DNA of 64,000 nt. It comes from Sphingomonas sp. AP4-R1. Its GTDB lineage: Bacteria > Pseudomonadota > Alphaproteobacteria > Sphingomonadales > Sphingomonadaceae. The DNA is taken from NCBI RefSeq assembly GCF_013113735.1, contig NZ_CP053346.1:2184001-2248000 (forward strand), written 5' to 3'. The translations under genes and the position numbers were made by a program. The stretch's first letter is position 1. Every line of letters starts with the position of its first letter. The notes under the pieces were generated by a model. It ran no database searches and had not been told where the DNA came from. It worked only from the letters and a program-made list of their open reading frames with translations. Positions 9,699 to 18,801 of this stretch are shown here, piece after piece.

Positions 9699-11872
9699 AG
9701 CTTGAAGCTCATCGTGCCGATCACGCGGCGCGGATCGGCGATGGCGACGGCGAGCACGTTGACCGACGAGGGGTAATAGGTCTTGTCGAAGATGTTCTTG
9801 ATGTTGAGCTGGAACGTCACCTCCTTGCCGGCCACGACCGTATCGTAGGTCATGAAGGCATCGGCGACCGTGTAGGAGGGCAGCCAGAAGCTGTTCGCAT
9901 TGTCCCCCGGACGGCGTGCGGCGTAACGCGCGCCCCCGCCCAGCCGGAACCGGTCGTCCTTGGTGGCGATGCGGCCGAAATCATAGACCGCCGAAAGCGC
10001 CGCCGTATGCGGCGCGACCTGGCTGAGCTCCTTGCCGGCGAAGACCGGATCCTCGCGGGTGCGTGCATAGGTGTAGGCGTAGCTGCCGATCATGCTCAGC
10101 CGTTCGGTCAGCTTGCCGGACATGTCGAGTTCGACCCCGCGCGAGATGGCGCGGCCGGCGGTGCGATAATCGGTGACGCCGGTGGTGGCGTTGAACTGGT
10201 TGACCAGCACGTTGTGCTTGTTGATGTCGTAGAGCGCGAGCGTGGCGGTGACACGATCGGGAATGTCGAGCTTCGCGCCGACTTCGAAGGAGCGGCCGCG
10301 CTCGGGCTGGAAGGCGGAGGTGATGACGACGCCGCTTCCCAGCGGCGCGATCGTCGAGGTGGGCTTCAGCGACTGCGCGTAGCTGGCATAGAGCGAGAAG
10401 ACGCGTGCCGCCTTCCAGACCAGCCCGACCTGCGGCGTGAATTTCCACCCGTCGAGATCGGTGTTGGCGGTGAACGGACGACCGCGACCGGCGCGCTGGT
10501 CGAAGCCGACCAATCGGCCGCCCGCGACGAGGATCCAGCGATCGCCGATATGGATCGAATCCTGCCCGAAGACGGAATAGTTCCAGAGCCGGTCGGTCTG
10601 ATCGCTGTCGCCGAGGGATACGCTGGTCGGGAAGGGTTCCAGGCCGTAGACCGGGTTGAGGTAGCTGAAGGTGGTCCGCGTCGCCTGACGGATCAGATCG
10701 CGGCGCAGATAGCGGCGATATTCGCCCTCCACGCCGAAGATCAGCTTGTGCTCCATGCCGGCGAGGCGGAAGCCGCCGTCGACATAGGCCTGCAGATAGG
10801 CATCGGTGCTGAGCGAGCCCACCGTCGCATCGTTGCTGCGCGTGAGCGTGCCGCGCGCCAGATTGACGGCCGAAACCCGCAACTGGCCGGCATCGTAGGT
10901 CTCGCTGTTGAAGCTGCTCGCCAGATGCGCCGCCCAGCCGCCGCCCAGCGCATGATCGACCGCCAGCTGCACCAGATGGCTGTTGCCGAACATCTTGTTG
11001 TTGAGCTCGTCGAGCCGCTCGCGCCGGGGCACGGCCAGGGGCGTCAGCGTGGTGGGATTGAGCACGGTTCCGCGATCGAACGGATAGTTGAACGCGCGAT
11101 ATTCGTACCACAGCACCGCCTGCGTGCTGCCGCCGTACCAGCCGAGCGACGGGGCGACGATCGTGTCGCGGCGCTCGCCGAAATTGCGCCAGTAATCCTC
11201 CTGCTGCGTATCGACGACCAGACGACCCGCCAGATTGCCGGAGATAGGCCCGGTCAGATCCGCCATCGCCTCCAGCCCGAGCCGGCCCGCCGCATAGCCC
11301 GATCCGGTGAACGAGACGCGCAACTGCGGATCCAGCAGAGGCTTTTTGCTGACGATGTTGATCACGCCGCCCGGATCCATGATCCCGTAGAGCAGGGTGG
11401 CGGGGCCTTTCAGCACCTCGACGCTCTGGGACGCGGGCGTGAAGCCACGCCCCTGCACCAGCGGCATGCCATTATGCATCACGGATCCGTCGCGATTGCC
11501 GCCGAAGCCGCGCTTCAACACCGTATCCTGCGTGCCCGCGAGCGTATTGCCCTGCGTGATGCCGCTGATGTTGGCCAGAGCGTCGTCCAGATAGCGCGGC
11601 CGCTGATCGCGGATGACCTGCGCCGACACGACATTCACCGCCTGCGGCGTGTCGAGCGGCTTGGCGGAGGAGCGCAGCGTCGAGGCGTCCGGCGTCGGCT
11701 TGTAGCGATCGTCGGCTTCTTCGGGCGCGGGCGATGCGCGGCCAGTCACGACGATGTCGGTCTCGACAGGCGCGGCCTCGGCTGCGGGGAGATCCGCAGC
11801 GAGCGCGGGCGAAGCGAGAGAAATTCCAAGCGCGAAACACAGGCGCGCAGAATGATCAGAGATGAGCGTCAC
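9695..11872 (-). CDS. TonB-dependent siderophore receptor (ferrichrome/ferrioxamine type)
   Basis: A 725-aa outer-membrane receptor. It has a signal peptide ending near SLASPALA, a mature N-terminus with DIVVTG, a plug domain (PQAVNVVSAQVIRDQRP to SVEVLKGPATLLYG and GGVINIVSKKP), and a 22-strand barrel ending in the C-terminal Phe-Lys-Leu. The RGF...RDGSVMHNG region is typical of siderophore receptors of the FoxA/FhuA class. It is the first gene of the operon with the secreted and PepSY proteins. The start is a GTG with a weak ribosome site; no in-frame ATG is nearby. A Fur-like sequence lies about 90 bp upstream. Confidence 0.93.
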   Translation of the reverse strand: MTLISDHSARLCFALGISLASPALAADLPAAEAAPVETDIVVTGRASPAPEEADDRYKPTPDASTLRSSAKPLDTPQAVNVVSAQVIRDQRPRYLDDALANISGITQGNTLAGTQDTVLKRGFGGNRDGSVMHNGMPLVQGRGFTPASQSVEVLKGPATLLYGIMDPGGVINIVSKKPLLDPQLRVSFTGSGYAAGRLGLEAMADLTGPISGNLAGRLVVDTQQEDYWRNFGERRDTIVAPSLGWYGGSTQAVLWYEYRAFNYPFDRGTVLNPTTLTPLAVPRRERLDELNNKMFGNSHLVQLAVDHALGGGWAAHLASSFNSETYDAGQLRVSAVNLARGTLTRSNDATVGSLSTDAYLQAYVDGGFRLAGMEHKLIFGVEGEYRRYLRRDLIRQATRTTFSYLNPVYGLEPFPTSVSLGDSDQTDRLWNYSVFGQDSIHIGDRWILVAGGRLVGFDQRAGRGRPFTANTDLDGWKFTPQVGLVWKAARVFSLYASYAQSLKPTSTIAPLGSGVVITSAFQPERGRSFEVGAKLDIPDRVTATLALYDINKHNVLVNQFNATTGVTDYRTAGRAISRGVELDMSGKLTERLSMIGSYAYTYARTREDPVFAGKELSQVAPHTAALSAVYDFGRIATKDDRFRLGGGARYAARRPGDNANSFWLPSYTVADAFMTYDTVVAGKEVTFQLNIKNIFDKTYYPSSVNVLAVAIADPRRVIGTMSFKL

Positions 11873-11954
11873 TCCGTCTGGAAAAGGATGCCGATGATCA
11901 CTTATTTTCGTGCGGGCAGGGGCCGGCCGGCCCCCTCCTCTCCACGCCGGCTGA

Positions 11955-11985
11955 TATCGCTAATCAGAATCGTTCGCAATTTGCA
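11955..11985 (-). promoter_or_regulatory. Candidate Fur-type iron box upstream of the siderophore receptor
   Basis: An AT-rich stretch, TTGCGAACGATTCTGATTAG on the minus strand, stands out in the GC-rich 297-bp gap before the receptor gene. It partly resembles alternating GAT/ATC Fur sites. The rest of the gap shows no gene. Confidence 0.3.
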
Positions 11986-12169
11986 ATTTCGCAACCTTTG
12001 CGGCCGGAGCGGTGCGCATGGCAGGTCGGTTTCCGGGCCTTTGGCGGGCGCGGTCCTTGCCTGGCCCCGCAGCACCCAGCAGGTCCAGCGTGACACCCCT
12101 CCGTCAGCGCCTCCCGCTTGCCACCTCCTCCTTGCAGGGGAGGATCGATGCACGGAATGTCGACCGGCC

Positions 12170-13117
12170 CTAGCGGCGGCAGATATCGTCCGGATAACCG
12201 AGCGCCGGATTGGCGAGGAAGGCATCATCGGTCAGCGCCGCCAGAAAGGCGATCAGCGCAGGCGTGTCCGCCGGGTCTGCATCGGGATGTGCCATCAGCG
12301 CCTGATCGAGCGTCGCGGCGGATCCGTCATGCAGCCAGGGCCCCGTGACCCCGACGTTGCGGAGCGACGGCGTGCGAAACGCCCCGTCGTCGCCCACGCG
12401 GCCCGTCACCTCGCCCAGCCCCCTGTCCGCAGGGGCGCTCGGCCGGAGCCGGTGGAAGCGATCGTCCGTAAAGTCATGTCCGGCGTGGCAGGTGGCACAT
12501 TTGGCCGCGAATATCGCCGCGCCCGCCGCCGGCGCCTCGCCCCGGTCGATCGGGGCGTCGAAGGACACGAACGTCCGCTGAAAGGCGGCCAGCGCTTTCG
12601 CGACCGCCGCCTGATCGATCCGGCCGCGCGTCTCGGGAAAGGCGGCGCGGAACATCGTTCGATAGCAGGCGTCGCGCCTCAGCCGGCGGCGCAGTTCCAC
12701 CTCCTTTCCGGCCATGCCCATTTCCACGGGAGACTGGCCGGTCAGGGGAATGGGCACCTGCGCTTCCAGCGTGGTCACGCGCGGATCGCCCCACGTGAGC
12801 GAGCGCCGCCATGCCACATTGGCGAGCCCCGGCACGTTGCGCCGCCCCGGATCGCCATGAACGCCGGCATGCGTGGCATTGCCATCCGCGAAGCCGCGAC
12901 GCTGCTCATGGCAGGTCGCGCAGGCCATCGTCCCGTCGACGGACAGGTCCGCGTCATAGAAAAGCCGCCGCCCCAGCGCGATCCTGGCGTCGCTGATGGG
13001 GTTGTCGGCGGGGATTGCGGGTGGCGCCACGCCTTCGGGGAGGCGCCGGTGAAACGGATCGGGTGTCGCCGCCGCAACCAGGATGAAGGCGACGGCGATC
13101 GCCGCGATCCGCTTCAC
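12170..13117 (-). CDS. Di-heme cytochrome c peroxidase / MauG-family protein
   Basis: A 315-aa secreted protein with a signal segment (KRIAAIAVAFILVAAATPDPF). Two CATCH heme-binding motifs are visible, in TMACATCHEQ and in AAKCATCHAGHDF. RRNVPGLANVAW and GAFRTPSLRNVGVTGPWLHDG are conserved in bacterial di-heme peroxidases and MauG. It acts in the periplasm, as a peroxidase or a protein-modifying oxidase. The GTG start overlaps the TGA of the upstream secreted protein gene by 4 bp, so both are translated as a pair. Confidence 0.9.
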   Translation of the reverse strand: MKRIAAIAVAFILVAAATPDPFHRRLPEGVAPPAIPADNPISDARIALGRRLFYDADLSVDGTMACATCHEQRRGFADGNATHAGVHGDPGRRNVPGLANVAWRRSLTWGDPRVTTLEAQVPIPLTGQSPVEMGMAGKEVELRRRLRRDACYRTMFRAAFPETRGRIDQAAVAKALAAFQRTFVSFDAPIDRGEAPAAGAAIFAAKCATCHAGHDFTDDRFHRLRPSAPADRGLGEVTGRVGDDGAFRTPSLRNVGVTGPWLHDGSAATLDQALMAHPDADPADTPALIAFLAALTDDAFLANPALGYPDDICRR

Positions 13118-13623
13118 GGCAGGCGTGCGACCATCAAGGGCAGCGTCGCACCGGCATTGCCGGCGATCTGGAGCAGATAACGGCCCGGCTGGAGATCGAA
13201 ATCCACCATCTTGCGGATGCCGGTACAGTCCGGCCCGTGCCCGTGGGCGACCGATACCGCCGGCGCGGTGCCGTTCAGCACATCGATCCACGCGCCGGAC
13301 CCCAGCGCGACGCGGTAGCGCCCGGCCGAAGGCACGACGAACGCGAACATCCCGCCGCTGCTCACCGATCCGCCCGGCTTTTCCGGTCGCACCGCATAAG
13401 CGACCTTGGGCGTCGGGAGCAAAGTCGCCGTCACGCCCGAACCGATCTGGAGGAGTGTCGCCTTGGCCTCGCTGGCTCCGCCCTTGATGGGGTGTGCCGT
13501 GGACCAGCCCTCCAAACCGGCCGGTGGCGGAGCAAGCGTGGCGGAGCAAGTGGCCGCCGCCGGATGGTCGGCGGTCATGCCAGCCTGAAACAGGGTGAGC
13601 AGGAGCGCGGCATGGATCGTCAT
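13114..13623 (-). CDS. Secreted protein with HGH/Cys motif, partner of the MauG-like peroxidase, function unknown
   Basis: A 169-aa product with a signal peptide (about 1-17), followed by a predicted beta-rich domain. Only two cysteines are present, C26 and C133; the second lies in AHGHGPDCTG, which could bind a metal with H127 and H129. No named family is recognised. Because it is translationally coupled to a di-heme MauG-like enzyme and diverges from a TonB receptor, a role in metal binding or as the enzyme's substrate is plausible but inferred. Confidence 0.75.
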   Translation of the reverse strand: MTIHAALLLTLFQAGMTADHPAAATCSATLAPPPAGLEGWSTAHPIKGGASEAKATLLQIGSGVTATLLPTPKVAYAVRPEKPGGSVSSGGMFAFVVPSAGRYRVALGSGAWIDVLNGTAPAVSVAHGHGPDCTGIRKMVDFDLQPGRYLLQIAGNAGATLPLMVARLP

Positions 13624-13658
13624 CGGGATTTGTCCTCGGGCGGAGCTCTGTATATGGC

Positions 13659-13673
13659 CAGATACAATATCTG
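13659..13673. promoter_or_regulatory. Inverted repeat CAGATA-CAA-TATCTG in the divergent promoter region
   Basis: A perfect 6-bp inverted repeat with a 3-bp centre lies in the 107-bp gap between the divergent secreted-protein and TonB-receptor genes, about where a shared operator would be. No regulator can be assigned. Confidence 0.3.
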
Positions 13674-13730
13674 TTCGGATATCGAGGCAATAGAGGCCAG
13701 CAGGCCCACTCGAAACAAGGGGAAAATTCG

Positions 13731-15839
13731 ATGCGCGTTCTTGCCTGCACTGCGAGCATGCTTGCTCTGGCGAGCCCGGCTTTCGCCCAGGAGCGGACCG
13801 AGGCCGGCGATGTCGGTGCGCAGACGCAGAATGACGGCCGCTTCGGCCTTGGCGAGATCATCGTGACGGGGCGGCGTGCCGAGGGCGTCGCGATCGGCGC
13901 GGACACGGTCGGTCAGGAGGCGATGTATACGTTCGACCGCCGCACGCTGGACGATGCCGCCAACCTGATCCCCGGTGTCACGGCGGGCAATAGCGGCGGA
14001 TCGCGCAACGAGCGCCTGCTGTTCGTGCGCGGCTTCGATCGGTTTCAGGTGCCGCTGTCGATCGACGGCATCCGTGTCTATCTGCCGGCCGACAACCGGC
14101 TGGACTATGGGCGCTTCCTGACGCCCGACATCGCCGAGATCCAGGTCGCCAAGGGCTATGCCTCCGTGCTGGACGGGCCGGGTGCGATGGGCGGCGCGGT
14201 GAACCTCGTCACGCGCAAGCCGACCCAATCGCTGGAGATGGAGGTGCGCGGCCAGCTCAATCTGGATTCCGACGTCAGCTATGCCGGCTACACCACCTTC
14301 GGTCTGGTCGGGACGAAGCAGGACAAATGGTATGCGCAGGCCAGCTATACCATGAACTTCACCGATCACTGGGACCTGCCGGGCGGCTTCACGCCCACCG
14401 TGAACGAGAATGGCGGCGCGCGCGATTTCTCGCGCAGCAAGGATTGGCGGGTGAATGCCAAGGTCGGCTTCACGCCCAACGCCACCGACGAATATGTGCT
14501 GAGCTACACACGGCAGGAAGGCGACAAGAACGCGCCGCTGCACATCACCGACACCAGCAACGTTTCCCTGCGCAACTGGAAGTGGCCCGAGTGGAACGTC
14601 GAGAGCGTCTATTTCCTCTCGACCACCGCGCTGGGCGATCGGGCGACGCTGAAGACGCGGGCTTATTACAACAAGCTCTACAACATGCTGCAATCGTTCG
14701 ACGATCGCACGCAGACCAGCCAGTCGCTGCCGCGCGCCTTCAACAGCCCTTATGACGACAATGCCTATGGCGGATCGGCGGAGCTTTCGCTGCGTGCGAC
14801 CGAGGCGGATACGTTCGCGCTGGCCTTCCATTATCGCCGGGACGAGCATAACGAATCCCAGACCAGCCGGCCGACCTCGCCCCTGGTGACGGTCGAGCCC
14901 AATCAGCAAAGCGTCGAGCGCACGTTCAGCATCGCGGCCGAGAACCGGCTGACGCTGTCGCCGGCGATCACCTTCACGGTCGGCGCCAGCTATGACTGGC
15001 GCAATCTCGACAAGGCGCAGGAATATGGCGTCCCGCCCGGCGCCACGGGGGCGAGCCGCCTGTTCAGCTATCCCCTACGCGGGGCGGAAGCGTGGAACGC
15101 GCAAGGGCGGCTCGACTGGCACGGGCCGGACGGGATCGAGGCGCATGCGAGCCTGTCCTCGCGCGCGCGCTTCCCGACCCTGTTCGAGCGTTTCTCCAGC
15201 CAGTTCGGGACCGCCGAGGCCAATCCGGACCTGAAGCCCGAGCGCGCGACCAATGCCGAGATCGGCGCCTCGCGCCGCTTCGGCGCCGTCACCCTGTCGG
15301 GCGCGGCTTATTACAGCTGGCTCACCGACGCGCTGGTTTCGGTGCGCACGCCCGCCAATCTCAACCGGCGCGAGAATCTGGGTTCGGCCGATTATTATGG
15401 CGCCGAGCTTTCGATCGACGTGCATCTGGGCGCCACGCTCGATGCCGGCGTGAACTACAGCTACATCCACCGCAGCTTCGATGTCGGCACGCCGCAGACG
15501 GGCGGCCTGATCCGGCCGTTCGAGCTGACGGACGTGCCCGATCACAAGGGCTTCGCTTATGTTTCGTGGAAGCCGGTCGCGCCGATCACGATCACGCCCA
15601 GCCTGGAATTCGCGTCGGATCGCACCACCGTGACGCCCGCATCCGCCAACGGGCTGGCGCCGGTCTATTATGACACGGGCAGCTATGTGACGGCGGCGCT
15701 TCGCATCGATTATGCCGTGACGGAGCGGATCACCGTGGGCGTGGGCGCGCGCAACCTCTTCGACCGGAACTATATGCTGACCGATGGCTTCCCGGAGCCC
15801 GGCCGCAGCTTCTTTGCCGGGATCCGCGCGCGCTATTGA
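13731..15839 (+). CDS. TonB-dependent outer-membrane receptor
   Basis: A 702-aa receptor with a signal peptide ending SPAFAQ, then EIIVTGRR as the mature motif. The plug domain includes LLFVRGFDRFQVPLSIDGIRVY and IQVAKGYASVLDGPGAMGGAVN, followed by a long beta-barrel ending ARY. Its short plug and early barrel resemble metal or cobalamin-type receptors rather than large siderophore receptors. It is divergent from the secreted His/Cys-motif protein and MauG-like peroxidase, so the three probably serve one uptake system. Confidence 0.92.
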   Translation: MRVLACTASMLALASPAFAQERTEAGDVGAQTQNDGRFGLGEIIVTGRRAEGVAIGADTVGQEAMYTFDRRTLDDAANLIPGVTAGNSGGSRNERLLFVRGFDRFQVPLSIDGIRVYLPADNRLDYGRFLTPDIAEIQVAKGYASVLDGPGAMGGAVNLVTRKPTQSLEMEVRGQLNLDSDVSYAGYTTFGLVGTKQDKWYAQASYTMNFTDHWDLPGGFTPTVNENGGARDFSRSKDWRVNAKVGFTPNATDEYVLSYTRQEGDKNAPLHITDTSNVSLRNWKWPEWNVESVYFLSTTALGDRATLKTRAYYNKLYNMLQSFDDRTQTSQSLPRAFNSPYDDNAYGGSAELSLRATEADTFALAFHYRRDEHNESQTSRPTSPLVTVEPNQQSVERTFSIAAENRLTLSPAITFTVGASYDWRNLDKAQEYGVPPGATGASRLFSYPLRGAEAWNAQGRLDWHGPDGIEAHASLSSRARFPTLFERFSSQFGTAEANPDLKPERATNAEIGASRRFGAVTLSGAAYYSWLTDALVSVRTPANLNRRENLGSADYYGAELSIDVHLGATLDAGVNYSYIHRSFDVGTPQTGGLIRPFELTDVPDHKGFAYVSWKPVAPITITPSLEFASDRTTVTPASANGLAPVYYDTGSYVTAALRIDYAVTERITVGVGARNLFDRNYMLTDGFPEPGRSFFAGIRARY

Positions 15840-15888
15840 TCGCGTGGCTGGCAGGGGGATCCACGGCCGGGCGGACGTCCAGGCTTTG

Positions 15889-15904
15889 GCTTGCCGCGGC
15901 AAGC
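15889..15904. terminator. 16-bp perfect palindrome after the TonB receptor gene
   Basis: GCTTGCCGCGGCAAGC is fully self-complementary and lies 50 bp after the receptor stop. There is no T-run, so termination is only possible. Confidence 0.3.
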
Positions 15905-15942
15905 TGAGCCGGACGAACGGCCGGTCGGGATGCACCTCGTTG

Positions 15943-15964
15943 TCGTAAGGCCAAGGCCTTACGA
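15943..15964. repeat. 10-bp perfect inverted repeat
   Basis: TCGTAAGGCC, a 2-bp centre AA and GGCCTTACGA form a perfect hairpin-capable repeat about 100 bp after the receptor gene. It could be a terminator stem without a T-tract. Confidence 0.4.
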
Positions 15965-16041
15965 CGATGGCGGGAGGCTCAGACCTGTCTGCCAGGCGCC
16001 TTGAGCGGACGCGTTCCCGAGTCTCCGCCGGCATCGCCAAT

Positions 16042-16066
16042 GTTCGAATCCTGTTTGGCTCTACCA
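16042..16066 (+). other. tRNA 3'-end-like sequence, possible attachment-site remnant
   Basis: The 25 bases carry a T-loop GTTCGAATC, an acceptor-like TTTGGCTCT and a terminal CCA. The bases before it do not pair as a T-stem and no 5' tRNA half is visible, so it is not a full tRNA. Backbone-like genes lie to the left and broken genes to the right. This is what an old integration junction in a tRNA gene would leave. Confidence 0.3.
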
Positions 16067-16361
16067 ACGAGGGATTCTAAAAGATGTTAAGAATTGCGTG
16101 GCTTGCATCAGGTGCAAGCGGTGAAACTCAGGGCGTCGCGCGCTGAGATCGGGTCTGGGCCGAAAAATCCCGCTTTGGAAAGGATGGCTCCCATTTCAGG
16201 ATACGTCTAAAACAATTTTGAGCTTTGCGTCCGATGGTGCGAGGCAAACAATATCACGGTACCGAGCCATAGCCCGATCGTCCTTAATCCTTCCAACGGG
16301 TGACGCCAACTCATTTGCCTCGGATGCCCCCCTGGGCCCTACACCCAAACCGACCTTTGAA

Positions 16362-16607
16362 GTGCGGAAGAGAGATCGCGACAGAACTAAACGCATTCGG
16401 CTTGAGGGTGGCCCAAAGCCGTCTTTGAGAGAGCGGGCTGTGGCTTTCGTCCAAGCACGCAATGAGGTTCGCACCAAGGACTTAACCGACATCGGCATTC
16501 ATCGCTGTTACCTCTCCAGAATGTGCGAAGAAGGAATGCTCGTCAGGGTTGGATACGGGCGCTATCGCGCGCCAGCATCGGTGCCAAAAACGTTAAAGGA
16601 CCCGTAA
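16362..16607 (+). CDS. AbiEi-type antitoxin N-terminal-like winged-helix fragment
   Basis: From GTG 16362 the product is 81 aa. LRERAVAFVQARNEVRTKDL, GIHRCYLSRMCEEGML and RVGYGRYRAP match the winged-helix domain at the N-terminus of AbiEi-family (type IV toxin-antitoxin) antitoxins. Full AbiEi proteins are longer, and no AbiEii nucleotidyltransferase follows, so this is a truncated remnant or a lone HTH protein. The open frame extends upstream to a TTG at 16218 without family resemblance. Confidence 0.5.
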   Translation: MRKRDRDRTKRIRLEGGPKPSLRERAVAFVQARNEVRTKDLTDIGIHRCYLSRMCEEGMLVRVGYGRYRAPASVPKTLKDP

Positions 16608-17174
16608 CAAGATCAACGACGGGCTCTGATTGTCGAAGGTAAAGTGGAACAGGGGAGCGTATCGCTGCTACCAGTCCTGTGGAGTAACCGGACACAATCA
16701 TGTTGCGAATAGAAAGTTTTCGCGTTGGGCGGTCGTCGACCATATCGGCCGACAGCGTATTGCTATCGTGCGCAACTCCTGCATGTCGCCTGTCATCGCT
16801 CGTAAGATCGGGGAAGGGTCACCGCTATTAGCGATCCGGACGCAACATGCTGACCGTTAACGAGCAAAGCCGCACAGAGGCAGAAAGCGGATAGTGCGTG
16901 CAAGGACGGACATGGCAATAACCCCCGGTTTCAATCTTAAGCCATCTGAGAGTCGGAGACCGACTCATTTCCGGCTTGAGATGTCGAGTTCGTTCTGAAT
17001 CAGATCTGCCGTACAGACCGGATAGCGATCATCTTCACGTCGCCAGCGATCGCTTAGCCCTGCGAGTTTTTCCCCGCGTCTCACGCAATTCACTTATGCT
17101 TCACGAGGTGGCGGCAACGAGGGCTGTCGGCCGGACCATCGTGTGTCAGCTTTTGTGCCGACGAAAGGCGTTGA
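16608..17174. other. Gene-poor stretch before the broken antiporter
   Basis: I see no supported gene. Short open frames on both strands show no recognisable motif, and base composition is lower in GC than the backbone on the left. Confidence 0.5.
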
Positions 17175-18801
17175 TTGGAAATCATAGCCCTCATCATCCT
17201 GCTTCTCGCCGTTGTCGTCAGTGGTGTGATTTCGCGCGCATTACCCCTGGCCGTCCCACGGCCTCTGGTTCAGATCGCCCTGGGTGCCCTGCTCGAATCC
17301 ATCGCCGATTGGCGCGTAACACTCGCCCCCGGGATCTTTTTTTGCTGCTCTTCCTGCCGCCGCTGCTCTTTCTCGATGGCTGGCGCATCCCCCGCGAGGA
17401 ATTGTTCAAGGATGTAAAAACGATTCTCGAGCTTGCTCTCGGGCTGGTTCTTTTGACGGTGCTGGGGATGGGACTGCTCATCCACTGGATGATCCCAAGT
17501 ATGCCTCTCGCCATCGCGTTCGCGCTGGCCGCCGTCGTGTCGCCCACCGATCCCATCGCAGTCTCGGCGATTGCCCAGCGTGTGCAGATCCCGAAACGCA
17601 TGATGCACATCCTTGAATGCGAATCGCTTCTCAACGACGCCTCCGGCTTGGTATGCTTGCGCTTCGCGGTGGCCGCGGCGCTCACAGGCGCTTTCTCAGC
17701 AGGATCGGCTGCTCTCAACTTCGTTTGGGTCGCCGGCGGCGCCATCCTCGTGGGGGCGGGCGTCACCTTCGGAGTGGTCCAGGCCAAAGGATGGATCGGT
17801 GCGCGGTTTGGCGAGGAGAGCGGATCGCAAATCCTGATCAGTCTCCTCATTCCCATCGCGGCCTATCTGTCGCGGAACATCTCCATCGCTCTGGTATCCT
17901 TGCTGCGGTCGCGGCCGGGCTGGCGATGGGCTTCGCCGAGAATACCGCTCAGGCTCTCGCGGCGACCCGAATTCGCCGTAACACCGTTTGGAATACGATC
18001 CAGTTCACGGCGAACGGGGTCATCTTCGTGCTGCTGGGCGAACAGCTTCCCCTCATCGTGGCCAGTGCCAGGCAAACAGTGCAGCTGACGGGGCATGATG
18101 GGCTTTGGTGGCTTGGGGTCTACGTGATCGCCATCAATGCTGTGCTGGCCGGCCTGCGATTCCTTTGGGTTTGGCTCTCTTTCCGTCTCACTCTGTTCCG
18201 GACGAGCGCGACGGGCCCGACACCGAGCTGGCGGATTGTCGCCGCCATGTCCTTCGCGGGCGTTCGCGGGGCGATCACGCTGGCCGGTGTGCTCACCTTG
18301 CCTCTAGTCATGACCGGCGGGTCCCCTTTTCCAGCTCGCGATCTTGCAATCTTTCTCGCCATCGGAGTCATCATCGTCTCGCTGATCGTCGCGAGCGTCG
18401 GGCTGCCTTGGCTGCTCAACGGGCTTCAGATGCCGGCCGAACCTTCTGATCAGGCGGAGATCGAGGCAGCCCGCATTGCTGCGGCACGCGCCGCCATCGC
18501 CGAGGTCGAACGCGTCGAGCACGCTCTTGCCCAAGCCGAAGGCGACGCCGATCTGCATGTCGAGGTCGCGGCGCGGATTATGGATGTCTATCGGCGCCGG
18601 ATCGAAGGCCGGGAGCTGATGTCCGAAGACGCCGCAATCGCAAAGAGGGTCGATCGGCTAGAGCGAAACTTACGCCTCGCGGGACTGCGCGCTGAACGCA
18701 CCGAAATCTTCCGGCGGGCTCGTAAGCGCGAACTCAATAGCCAGAGCGCTCGCAAGCTCATCCGCGAACTGGACTTGATGGAGGCGCGCTACGCTGCTTG
18801 A
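17175..18801 (+). pseudogene. Na+/H+ antiporter (CPA1 family), disrupted by two frameshifts
   Basis: Three consecutive frames together give a CPA1-type cation/proton antiporter. The first frame (from TTG 17175) gives the N-terminal helix and PRPLVQIALGALL. The second begins within a run of seven T at 17338-17344 and gives LLLFLPPLLFLDGWRIPREE and the family motif VVSPTDPIAVSAI. The third takes over near 17872 and gives GILAAVAAGLAMGFAENT, FAGVRGAITLAG and a cytoplasmic tail. Each junction is explained by one missing base. Either the gene is dead or the sequence has indel errors; eight T in the run would restore the first junction. Confidence 0.8.

Noticed and set aside
9668..13180. A very long plus-strand open frame of about 1170 codons
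   Set aside because: It lies opposite the TonB receptor and MauG genes, is extremely rich in Arg and Gly and has no recognisable domain; it is a GC-codon-bias artefact.
13620..14909. Minus-strand open frame of about 430 codons
   Set aside because: It is opposite the TonB receptor at 13731-15839 and shows no family resemblance.
15980..16066. A complete tRNA gene
   Set aside because: Only the T-loop and CCA end look right; no acceptor 5' strand, D-arm or anticodon arm pairs with it.
16168..16186. ATCCCGC...GGAT resembling the regulon element
   Set aside because: The spacing between ATCC and GGAT is 11, not 9, there is no -35/-10 context, and no pathway gene follows.
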